From contig PWOD01000172.1 in assembly GCA_003557545.1 (NCBI GenBank), forward strand, positions 1-32,028: a DNA stretch of 32,028 bases, read 5' to 3'. The notes below the pieces were generated by a model. That model saw nothing but the letters and a program-made list of their open reading frames with translations, searched no databases and was not told where the DNA came from. This DNA is from a bacterium (GTDB taxonomy: Bacteria > T1Sed10-126). A program made the position numbers and the translations under genes. How positions within the stretch are numbered: position 1 is the first letter of the stretch; each line of letters starts with the position of its first letter. Below, piece by piece: positions 12,001 to 15,401 of this stretch.

Positions 12001-12933
12001 TCAACCTCCTCAATCTCAACTCAGAGCCAACGAACGCTTAAACCGTTGACCCGACCTGATCAGCCCTTCACCGGAACTTTTGACGGTGCCGGGGCGGTGC
12101 TGGAGGGAATTACGATTGAGGCTGGCCATGGGGTGGCCGCATTGTTCCCCCACGTAGATGGCGGAGTGATAAAAAATATTGGACTTATCAATCCACAGGT
12201 AGAAGGGGGCGATCTGGCCGGCGGTCTGGTCGGACATTTAGAATCCGGCCGGGTGGAGAACAGTTTTGTGCGGGGAGGTAGGGTGAGTGGTGGCCGGGGT
12301 GCAGGAGGTCTGGTTGGTAAGATGAGTGGCGGTGAAGTGAAAAACTCCTACGCCGCGGTGCAGGTAATAGCGGATGAAAAGTTTGGTGGTCTGATCGGTT
12401 CGGCCAGCGGTGGAGAGGTAACCGGTAGTTTCTGGGAGAAGAATGCCAGTGGTCAATCAAGCAGTGCCGGTGGAATCAAGAAAACCGCCCGGCAGTTAAG
12501 AGAGCTGACAACCTTTGTCGATGCTGGCTGGGATATTCAGATTACTGAGCAGCAGGTTAATGATGGTTATCCCTATCTTTCCCGAGAGGCTGGTGGCTGG
12601 CTGTTAAGCGTCAGCACGGGCGATGAGCAGGCCAGTGGACTGTCGAACTTAATCGTCGGTCCCAATCCCTTCCGTCCCAACGACGGACGTGCTTCGACCG
12701 GGCGGGACAGACTGTATTTTGGCTTCAACTCCAGTTCGCCGGGACCATTTGTCCTGGAGATATACACCCTTACGGGCCGGCTGGTTTACAGTGAACAGAC
12801 CTCCCGGGACCCCTACGGATGGGATCTGCGCAACAACTCCGGTCAGCGGGTCAGCAGCGGCTATTACCTGTACCGTGTGGAAGAAAGATCAACCGGCGAT
12901 ATGAAAACCGGTAAACTCGCGATTGTTCGGTAA
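1..12933 (+). CDS. Giant mosaic surface protein (Gly-rich domain, 25 B-repeats, 6 GLUG modules, FlgD/Por-like C-terminus), 5' partial
   Basis: Frame 1 is open from the first base to the TAA at 12931-12933, so the true start lies left of the window; the ATG at 28 is only the first internal ATG. At least 4310 residues remain. Order: glycine-rich domain with runs of 5-7 Gly (about nt 80-900), a beta-rich linker (900-1518), then alternating blocks of about 75-80-residue divergent InlB-type B-repeats (typical signs: D-I-E-G-x-G near the start, G-W-x-G-D-L-S-G in the middle, A-V-F at the end) and GLUG modules (V-G-G-L-V-G-x-N), closing with a FlgD-Ig/Por-like domain (12646-12930). Such proteins in other bacteria are exported adhesins or surface-layer-associated proteins; that role is inferred here. 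The signal peptide would lie outside the window. The protein is acidic and Trp-rich, and GC content is clearly higher than in the genes that follow. Family assignment is from motifs only; ligand unknown. Confidence 0.93.
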   Translation, partial: SCTDWRYRYMWDDLTCEDDDLIWDGDAVPFVEHTWNNVSSGSYGELQYWTAPGSGTYRIHAWGAQGGATPNATGWAPGPGHQGGYGAYMSGDFELRGGETIVIMVGQMGEEGSYGGGGGGGTFVTRYGAQDDSDIFVIAGGGGGGGKTDPGVNGTTSTAGTADASGRNQGGVSGLGGPTDAAAGRVAPAGGGGGFRGNGALVGSGSSRPAQSFLNGGDGGYVWERGWAYGQDGGYGGGGGGFRAGWGPAGGGGGGYSGGGGGYRSGAGTHGGGGGGSFNAGQNQQNQSGVRSGHGKVMIEGGVEVRGVRISRPVDLDKIKRVSTSNIEWDASQPGEANVSVEVAITDNPDHPPVEKYEWMEAVSGENVPGVNWGDDLSGKYLWIRQTLTTNSDELPRLHEIDVEIKGERGSDGYLLSKPQSMLPSKPNLVDLEYDLNNGEITVDVIGSPGTANEEIISGVELSGQQEVDLDWESEHTVFQTRVHLEGSSWGAFPEFDSLTLESSKQYELEIEIEGTGRVGVNGTRYDDGDTILLDAGSRVDISTHTGLGWSFDYWEEDLSGETRPQAVKWMDSDKKIKAVFRRDTFLLTIDIEGWGYVEANGERYYNNDAPVEVEVYVGDTVGLEAMPDDGWHFRLWMGDLRGNDPSQELLVDGNKSVTAVFTDVYMLHLDIWGEGSVIIEGEEYTHRDAPTWVQVGAGDMLQLEAIAAGGWEFERWEGDLSSDSPVGQLFMDGNKQVTAIFDEQVIPTYDLEIDIEGAGSILVNGREYSNTDVPARRRIELGAEVELVAVPGNNWEFVGWEGDLSGDDIVERLIMGDQGKQVKAVFERERYDLLLEIEGRGSIIVDGVEYTENDLPQSLRIDTGTVVQLEAEAAHEWGFDFWEGALSGSDTSGEIVISGPAQVKAVFEDQRLERFDLRLNIEGSGSVWLNGREYTDFNAPVDVTYTTGTLVELEAAPAVRWDLVGWSGDLSGDSLTETLLMEGDREVTAVFEQVGYRLLLEIEGSGGVEVDGQLYDVEQTPRGITVLIGETAALEAVGHAGWRLSHWEEDLTGDADTASLWMDSDKTVRAVFERATYEITINIEGEGNVFIDGETYVGTVALLGGDTLQLVAEGLWAWGDQYWELEGWSGDISGTSAKQPLFLDENKEITVTFNQLPTYRLTADIVGPGGIYIEDIRYSQPLDLPQGETVTVAARSDDICYAFQQWGGNLSGTTSPISLNRSSDGFISAEFGTGLNEGSGTSGDPYGIYNWYDLNSVRCYPEAYYLLREDLDEHSSGYHELASPEANDGAGWLPIGTTQELFNGQFDGDSRTITGLTINRYGTENVGLFGELVGAAEIRQLKLKDVDITGDTYVGGLVAYNDVSGGLIEDVSVSGRIAGTSRVGGVVGVNYGRLIGISAEVELTASFPSRMSRRFAGGLVGRNMGRGEIERSSAVGSVTASGDRVGGLVGDNYGDIANSYVNVDVTAARRVGGLIGFNQGLVENTYSRGKVDGGSRNVGGLVGDNIWQVRNSFWDVEASGQTSSDGGQGRSESEMTAISIYEDAGWEIGRTQEPGNDGYPYFSSDTPLWLIESHEMEVVVDIDGEGDVLVNGETYVEPVLIEAGKTVSFEAVESADWSFTGWSGDLSGDIPLREVVIERDLRVVASFGETYILTIDIEGEGEVLVDGVSYTQPLYIRGINQLTIEAAGEAPWELYQWGGALSGDQPVKQLQLDDNRSITAYFWPGGGTQEQPYEITDWHDLARVSEFGGIDFIEMHYLLANDLDDNSAGYTELVGSTANGGLGWQPLGDEDSPFDGVFDGDSNRISDLWMQRPEAQQSGLFGVVAGEIKDLQLVRTDIEGGSEAGVLAGKLLNSGRLTNIEARGQISGQTRVGGVVGVNEGIIRLIEAAVTVSGSSRLGGIVGENRGTIENSYSRGAISGDEIVGGMVGENNGIVETSYSLGQVSGSSESGGLIGGRADGVAPGSFWSLDSSGQTDSAGGEGKTNTELRQLGTFLGAGWDITGAAQSKNNGYPFFNDAASIWAISMSELRLTVEIEGEGEVYVDGEKYQEPLMIEAGEQVSLEAVSDGYWWFAGWEGDLTGSDPEEQLEMEFDRTVRAVFSNAYDLTVEIEGEGYVLVDGETYTSGHQVGGGETVEFEAVGAAYWDFVEWDQDLSGSAAVQQLYIDGEKQIRASFRRDSVSLTIDLEGAGRVLVEGEEYSGQLHYYRGEKVQLRAEPEHLWYFSGWEVDLESPEESPQLLMDSNKQLTARFAQHDTALVELNFVGEGQAQVDGEKYDEPLVVVRGETVELTALPSREPGEGYWKFVGWDGDLVDDFSPIVATVDTDLQVAVLFEPDSVLLDIDISGSGELVFDDNSYTSQLQLRAGLEHIVEAQPSPGWRFDGWHGLLGGSNQTANLLVEETGELGLSFSRKDFAGGDGSEANPYQIENWYQLDAIRDNLESSFVLIADLDAESYGYNDMVQGIGWEPLGNFWDSQFSGLFDGQHRTIADLYINNSMGYSGLFGYLSGDARVKNLGLIDLDLQGGNYSGALAGRNDGLIQQVFVEGQVSGANQVGGIVGQNYQGGTIRNSYSHASVTATERAGGLVGYNIGGLIESSFATGEVSADEDAGGLVGMNWNGEVLNSFWDVESSGIFVSDGGTDKTGAQMRQLELYETAGWSIAGVGADDNDGYPYLSGDQPVWHIQVDTLTVTLEGIEGAGTLRLDGETYSQPVQLQRGTTVLLEALPEENYNFLGWEGDVSSNNPQVELLVDCHKDIQARFRHETELITVDIEQQGSVYINGERYQRPVEVLTSSPVEFTAVADQYYHFVGWEGDLSGSDTTVVRTVEAAKQITAIFRRDTHLIEVEVEGEGDIYLDGDTYIEPVVVEGGNTLRFEAVGRQISEEEFWGFIRWEDGLTGEQDRVNVVIEQSKTVRAIFGKLDTSIVTVDIEGPGELYIDGRPYSEPRVILSGEQITVEAVGERGCYRLLSWGGDLSGDDPERQVLVETDMLISAEFVANFGGGEGSDEAPYEITNWYHLHSVRCFLDSNFVLKADLDETVNGYQQVASAAANDGSGFKPLGNNDGGFSGAFDGQYRTISDLTIQRPNEDYVGLFGQIERNSLVEAVGLNNLQIAGKNYVGGIAGYNSGSIQRSYVEGTISGQERVGGISGRNHIGANLRNLYSRAQVSGQSRVGGIVGMNYGSTVSYTFSAGKIEAGHQVGGLVGHNNFGTVSRSFWDEQLSGQSESAGGGRGKTSYQLKRIETYEAEGWEIEAVLEDENDGYPYLSGGEPIWQIAVGELRLTVDTAAGEGQVLVNGEEYTEPVLVGAGQSVELQAVAAPGWEFAGWSGDLQSQHSLVELLMDSEKTLEVEFERGSYQLQIEIEGEGEVYVNGELYSEPLQLSGGQTVEVEAIGADGWGFAGWSGDISGAAASQEFEIVEDMNLEAEFLVGLYQLDIELEGSGELFVNGEKYSQPVELTGGSSVQLEAVASDGWEFVEYSGDIQSSSPDQEFVIDKDYSLTVSFVESRYQLEIEVEGPGEVYLDGVKYDQPVEVGWGQQLLLEAEADDDCHRFAGWGGDRQGQSEQLQLTVDGDLQLTAEFTAGFAGGQGSAADPYRISSWEQLARMSCFPTASYQLVEDLDQTSAGYQEIASAQANNGAGWEMLGSADQPFAGELDGSSHQLKDLHINRSGEASIGIFANLSGRVSNLRLNNLQVTGGNLVGGLAGQLQSSGEIVGVEISGEVTGSAQVGGMVGRNLGQIEASSNSSTVNGSFDVGGIVGRNQSVLKNTVNTGKVSGDYSVGGLVGYNRSYVGYSYTTGEVSGLNIVGGLIGRRDSGAEAEASFWDVEASNQSSSAGGEGKNHEQLQRMQTYSDAGWDITAIGSEQNDYLPFIQLDQSGTWKKSVRLTINMTGKGTVLVDGVEHTEQLTIPLTDAVSLEAVPDPDIWVFNSWFGDLTGDQLIKTVPVDSDVVATASFTLDMKGTGTVDDPYVVTTWDEMDMVQEHPDAHYTLDGGLFTFSTSSISTQSQRTLKPLTRPDQPFTGTFDGAGAVLEGITIEAGHGVAALFPHVDGGVIKNIGLINPQVEGGDLAGGLVGHLESGRVENSFVRGGRVSGGRGAGGLVGKMSGGEVKNSYAAVQVIADEKFGGLIGSASGGEVTGSFWEKNASGQSSSAGGIKKTARQLRELTTFVDAGWDIQITEQQVNDGYPYLSREAGGWLLSVSTGDEQASGLSNLIVGPNPFRPNDGRASTGRDRLYFGFNSSSPGPFVLEIYTLTGRLVYSEQTSRDPYGWDLRNNSGQRVSSGYYLYRVEERSTGDMKTGKLAIVR
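80..900 (+). repeat. Glycine-rich domain with poly-Gly runs and GGT tracts
   Basis: The segment begins with a short beta-rich stretch (F-V-E-H-T-W, later Y-R-I-H-A-W-G-A-Q-G-G). It then becomes dominated by Gly runs separated by aromatic or polar residues, the pattern of the bacterial glycine-rich domain also seen next to ALK-type receptor ectodomains. GGT/GGA codons form short tandem tracts, for example about 418-437 and 568-582. Triplet slippage there would change Gly number without breaking the frame. Confidence 0.8.
1519..3696 (+). repeat. B-repeat block 1: nine divergent InlB-type repeats
   Basis: Nine consecutive units of about 73-88 residues. Each has an aromatic-L-x-I-x-I-E-G start, an I/V-x-V-N/D-G-x-x-Y strand, a W-x-x-x-x-W-x-G-D-L-S-G core and a K-x-V-x-A-V-F end. 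The ninth unit is variant: the first core Trp is replaced by Cys-Tyr (Cys codon at 3601). This Cys is one half of a pair with the following GLUG module. Confidence 0.88.
3697..4728 (+). repeat. GLUG module A
   Basis: It starts with the G-x-G-S/T-x-x-x-P-Y-x-I-x-x-W lead-in shared by the GLUG modules, then D-L-D, F-x-G-x-F-D-G and G-L-F-G, followed by several V-G-G-L-V-G-x-N type GLUG units. It closes with S-F-W-D-V-E-A-S-G-Q and N-D-G-Y-P-Y. A Cys at 3778-3780 sits 59 residues after the Cys at 3601. Confidence 0.87.
4729..5169 (+). repeat. B-repeat block 2: two repeats
   Basis: Two B-repeats of about 73 residues with the same strand order as block 1. The second, adjoining a GLUG module, lacks Cys and keeps Trp in the core (P-W-E-L-Y-Q-W). 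Confidence 0.85.
5170..6087 (+). repeat. GLUG module B
   Basis: Same lead-in (Q-P-Y-E-I-T-D-W) and D-L-D, F-D-G and G-L-F-G landmarks, then repeated V-G-G-x-V-G-x-N units and a closing S-F-W-S-L-D-S-S-G-Q. Cys-free: the position that is Cys in modules A, D and E is Glu here. Confidence 0.86.
6088..7230 (+). repeat. B-repeat block 3: five repeats
   Basis: Five B-repeats averaging about 76 residues. The fourth has a short insertion before its core Trp. The fifth, next to GLUG module C, is Cys-free and its core is G-W-R-F-D-G-W. Confidence 0.85.
7231..8064 (+). repeat. GLUG module C
   Basis: Lead-in N-P-Y-Q-I-E-N-W, then F-S-G-L-F-D-G, G-L-F-G, several V-G-G-I-V-G-x-N or A-G-G-L-V-G-x-N units, and closing S-F-W-D-V-E-S-S-G. 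Cys-free, with Asp at the position occupied by Cys in modules A, D and E. Confidence 0.86.
8065..8988 (+). repeat. B-repeat block 4: four repeats
   Basis: Four B-repeats. The first contains an unpaired Cys (codon 8257-8259) in an unusual place near its end (L-V-D-C-H-K). The second shares a 30-base identical stretch (8425-8454) with the fourth repeat of block 1 (2392-2421). The fourth is a Cys variant (codon 8893-8895) preceding GLUG module D. Confidence 0.85.
8989..9837 (+). repeat. GLUG module D
   Basis: Lead-in A-P-Y-E-I-T-N-W followed by S-V-R-C-F (Cys codon 9070-9072, 59 residues after the Cys at 8893), then F-D-G, G-L-F-G, repeated V-G-G-I/L units and closing S-F-W-D-E-Q-L-S-G-Q. Confidence 0.86.
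9838..10743 (+). repeat. B-repeat block 5: four repeats
   Basis: Four closely related B-repeats (E-I-E-G-E-G-E-V-Y-V-N-G style). The fourth is the Cys variant, D-D-C-H-R-F-A-G-W-G-G, with the Cys codon at 10648-10650. Confidence 0.86.
10744..11655 (+). repeat. GLUG module E
   Basis: Lead-in D-P-Y-R-I-S-S-W followed by R-M-S-C-F (Cys codon 10825-10827, again 59 residues after its partner at 10648). It continues with V-G-G-L/M/I units and closes with S-F-W-D-V-E-A-S-N-Q-S-S-S-A-G-G. Confidence 0.86.
11656..11874 (+). repeat. B-repeat block 6: one repeat
   Basis: Single B-repeat of 73 residues (V-R-L-T-I-N-M-T-G-K-G start, N-S-W-F-G-D-L-T-G-D core). Cys-free; Ile occupies the position that is Cys in the variant repeats. 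Confidence 0.82.
11875..12612 (+). repeat. GLUG module F
   Basis: Last and shortest GLUG module: D-D-P-Y-V-V-T-T-W lead-in, F-T-G-T-F-D-G, then A-G-G-L-V-G units and a closing S-F-W-E-K-N-A-S-G-Q-S-S-S-A-G-G. Glu stands at the position that is Cys in modules A, D and E. Confidence 0.83.
12646..12930 (+). other. FlgD-Ig / Por-like C-terminal domain of the giant protein
   Basis: Protein domain of about 95 residues at the extreme C-terminus. Landmarks are V-G-P-N-P-F-R-P at the start, F-V-L-E-I-Y-T-L-T-G-R-L-V, then G-W-D-L-R-N-N-S-G-Q-R-V-S-S-G-Y-Y-L-Y-R-V and final G-K-L-A-I-V-R. This is the layout of FlgD Ig-like domains and of type IX (Por) sorting domains. No secretion-system gene is in the window, so whether it sorts, anchors or merely caps the protein cannot be decided here. 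Confidence 0.8.
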
Positions 12934-12990
12934 GTTCTTACCTTAACTATAAATCAGATAGTACCTACAGCTGGTTCTCTTCACTTATTT

Positions 12991-12999
12991 TGTTAAAAT
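12991..12999 (+). promoter_or_regulatory. Candidate extended -10 promoter for dinB
   Basis: TGTTAAAAT has the TGn extension plus five of six -10 bases and lies about 60 bases upstream of the dinB start. No good -35 hexamer is visible, which fits an extended -10 type. No LexA-like box was seen nearby. Confidence 0.4.
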
Positions 13000-13059
13000 A
13001 GATTGTGGTAATTTAACTCTGATTGAAAAATTTCTGTACCAATTATTCAGGTGAATCTT

Positions 13060-14223
13060 GTGAGTGAATTAATAGCCCATATCGATATGGATGCTTTTTT
13101 TGCCCAGATCGAAAAATTGGATAATCCTGATCTAAAAGATCATCCTGTGATTGTCGGGGGTGACAGCCAGAGGGGGGTTGTTTCCACAGCATGTTACCTG
13201 GCTAGAGAACATGGGGTTCACAGCGCTATGCCAATAAAACAGGCCCGCCAGCTCTGTCCTGAAGGGATCTATCTTCCTGTTAGAACCGATCGATATAGAG
13301 ATATTTCTAGTAGATTAAAAAAAATCCTGCAAAGCTTATCTCCAACAATAGAAATGGTTTGTCTTGATGAAGCCTATCTTGATATTAGCAATATATATAA
13401 AAGATGGGGCTCGGCTGAAAAATTCGGCTTAGAAATAAGCAAACAGATCTGCGAAAAATTAGAACTTACCTGTTCTGTCGGGATTGGACCTGATAAATTA
13501 ATTGCTAAGCTGGCTTCCGATAGTTGCAAACCTGATGGATTAAAACTGGTCGAAAATAACTTGCGCGAAGGTTTTTTAAAAGAACTACCTATTGAAAAAA
13601 TGTTGGGAATTGGTGATAAATCAGTCGAACAATTCAAAAAGCTTAAAATAAATACTATCTGGGATTTAAGTCAGATAGATACTGTGAAATTAAAAAAAAC
13701 TATTGGTTTAAGAGCTGTTCTTTTACAGCGTAGAGTTCTTGGAATAGAACAAAACAAAATAATTGATTCTAATTCTACTAAATCGATCAGCAATGAAGAA
13801 ACATTTGAGCGGGATATTTTTGAGTTGAAGCAAATTAAACAAATATTATTCCGTTTGACCGAAAAGGTATCTGGTAGATTAAGGCAAAAAGGATTGGAGG
13901 CAAGAACTGTTACGATCAAGATAAGACGTGGTGATTTTTCGACCCTGACCAGAACTTTTTCTGGAAGTTCACCTGTTGATATTACCGATAAATTCTGGCG
14001 AGCTGTAAAACTCCTGATAGAAGATTTCGAACTGGATAGTAGAGGAGTCCGTCTGCTTGGTGTTGAACTATCTAATCTACAAAAAGCAGGTAATCAACAA
14101 AAACTCTTCAGCTCGAAAGATCATGATCGTGCCCAAAAATTAGATCAATTAATCGACCAACTCAACAGCGAATACGGAGACAGAACAATTATTCGTGGAA
14201 GAAGTTTACCAGATGTTGATTAA
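13060..14223 (+). CDS. dinB: DNA polymerase IV (Y-family translesion polymerase)
   Basis: Y-family DNA polymerase that copies past damaged template bases. Visible from the chosen start: H-I-D-M-D-A-F-F with catalytic Asp9, and C-L-D-E-A-Y-L-D with metal-binding Asp103 and Glu104 (the usual first Ser is Cys). The palm motif C-S-V-G-I-G-P-D-K-L-I-A-K and the G-I-G-x-K helix-hairpin-helix region follow. Near the C-terminus Q-Q-K-L-F resembles a beta-clamp binding motif. The GTG at 13060 is preferred over the in-frame GTG at 13051 because AGGTGA at 13049-13054 then sits five bases upstream; the earlier GTG would overlap that site. Length (387 residues) is normal. The gene is much more AT-rich than the giant gene before it and has its own candidate promoter. 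Confidence 0.95.
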   Translation: MSELIAHIDMDAFFAQIEKLDNPDLKDHPVIVGGDSQRGVVSTACYLAREHGVHSAMPIKQARQLCPEGIYLPVRTDRYRDISSRLKKILQSLSPTIEMVCLDEAYLDISNIYKRWGSAEKFGLEISKQICEKLELTCSVGIGPDKLIAKLASDSCKPDGLKLVENNLREGFLKELPIEKMLGIGDKSVEQFKKLKINTIWDLSQIDTVKLKKTIGLRAVLLQRRVLGIEQNKIIDSNSTKSISNEETFERDIFELKQIKQILFRLTEKVSGRLRQKGLEARTVTIKIRRGDFSTLTRTFSGSSPVDITDKFWRAVKLLIEDFELDSRGVRLLGVELSNLQKAGNQQKLFSSKDHDRAQKLDQLIDQLNSEYGDRTIIRGRSLPDVD

Positions 14224-14280
14224 CAATTAGCCATTCAGCCCAAAGTTGATCTAATTTAACCTCAAAAACCAGCTTTTTTT

Positions 14281-14289
14281 TGTTAGAAT
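14281..14289 (+). promoter_or_regulatory. Candidate extended -10 promoter for the trpS operon
   Basis: TGTTAGAAT, a TGn-extended -10 with five of six matches, directly follows a T-rich run and lies about 110 bases upstream of trpS. The 178-base gap (14224-14401) shows no T-box signature and no clear terminator hairpin. Confidence 0.38.
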
Positions 14290-14401
14290 ATACGCTGCTT
14301 AATTAATCGATCTAAAATACTGGGGAGTTATACTCTGGGAACCAGGAAAAGATTAAAAATATGAGTCATCGACGAATCAGTTAAAGTAGGAGGAGTTTAT
14401 T

Positions 14402-15388
14402 GTGAGTGAAACTGTAGTAAGTGGAATGAGACCAACCGGAAAACTACATTTAGGAAATTATTTTGGTGCTTTGAAAAGCTGGGTAGAACTTCAAAACACT
14501 GATGAATGTTATTTTTTTGTCGCTGACTGGCATGCTTTAACTACCGGTTATGAAGAGACTGAAGATCTCCAAAAAAACTGTTTTGAAGTAGTAGTTGACT
14601 GGCTGGCCGCCGGGCTGGATCCTGATAAAACTGTAATATTTTTGCAATCCGATGTCCCGGAACATGCTGAGCTACACCTGTTATTAGAAATGATTACGCC
14701 CGTACCATGGCTTGAGAGAAATCCAACCTATAAGGCAGCCCGGCAAGAATTGGGTAAAAATCAAACTGCCAACCTGGGATTTCTGTCCTATCCGGTTTTA
14801 CAAACTGCAGATATTCTGGCCTATTCAGCCACACGTGTTCCGGTTGGTGAAGACCAGAAACCACATCTTGAATTAGGACGTGAAATAGTACGAAGATTTA
14901 ACCACTTATATGACGCCGAACTTCCTGAAATGCTCCCGTTACTCAGACAAACGCCACATCTTCTTGGAACTGATGGTCGGAAAATGTCAAAAAGTTATGA
15001 TAACTGTATATATTTAAGTGATTCTCCGGAGGAGCGCCGGGCTAAAATAATGAAAGCCAAGACCGATATGGGATCAGAACCCGGAGCGAAAATTCCTTCT
15101 GATGGACCGGTAGGAAATCTATTTATGATGTTAGAACTATTTGCCACAGCTGATAAACTGAGTCATTACAAGGAACTTTATCGAACAGGCAAAATACAGT
15201 ATGGCTATATGAAAGAGGCGATAGCTGATGCAATGAATAACTATTTTAAGAGTTTCGATCGGCGGCGGGCTGAGTTTTTAAAACAACCTGAATTAATTGA
15301 AAAGATTTTAAATGACGGCAAAATTAAAGCTCGACAACGAGCCCAAAAAACTCTCCAGACAGTCAAAGAAAAAATCGGTTTAGCTTAG
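14402..15388 (+). CDS. trpS: Tryptophanyl-tRNA synthetase
   Basis: Class I aminoacyl-tRNA synthetase that charges tRNA-Trp in the cytoplasm. The HIGH-type signature appears as P-T-G-K-L-H-L-G-N-Y (residues 11-20) and the KMSKS loop as G-R-K-M-S-K-S (192-198). Length of 328 residues is standard for bacterial TrpRS. The start is GTG, preceded by a strong AGGAGG at a normal distance. It leads a run of five same-strand genes (trpS, nadE, rnz, trpC, pcrA) with gaps of 13, 17, 60 and 25 bases, so co-transcription is likely. The stop codon region overlaps the ribosome binding site of nadE. No T-box leader was seen, so tRNA-sensing regulation is not supported. Confidence 0.97.
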   Translation: MSETVVSGMRPTGKLHLGNYFGALKSWVELQNTDECYFFVADWHALTTGYEETEDLQKNCFEVVVDWLAAGLDPDKTVIFLQSDVPEHAELHLLLEMITPVPWLERNPTYKAARQELGKNQTANLGFLSYPVLQTADILAYSATRVPVGEDQKPHLELGREIVRRFNHLYDAELPEMLPLLRQTPHLLGTDGRKMSKSYDNCIYLSDSPEERRAKIMKAKTDMGSEPGAKIPSDGPVGNLFMMLELFATADKLSHYKELYRTGKIQYGYMKEAIADAMNNYFKSFDRRRAEFLKQPELIEKILNDGKIKARQRAQKTLQTVKEKIGLA

Positions 15389-15401
15389 GAGTAAATATAA
15401 T

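Noticed and set aside
523-12767. Many open frames of 60-176 codons on the opposite strand and in other frames inside the giant gene
   Set aside because: They lack ribosome binding sites and family motifs and follow the periodicity of the repeat gene (for example Pro/Ser-rich shadows of Gly-rich codons). They are artefacts of GC-rich repetitive coding DNA.
12934-13059. SOS (LexA) box ahead of dinB
   Set aside because: No GAAC...GTTC-type palindrome is present in the upstream region.
14261-14283. Terminator after dinB from the A-run and T-run near 14264-14281
   Set aside because: The only stem is five AT pairs with no GC base, too weak to call.
14224-14401. Possible T-box or other riboswitch ahead of trpS
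   Set aside because: The 178-base leader lacks the conserved T-box sequence and any antiterminator/terminator pair.
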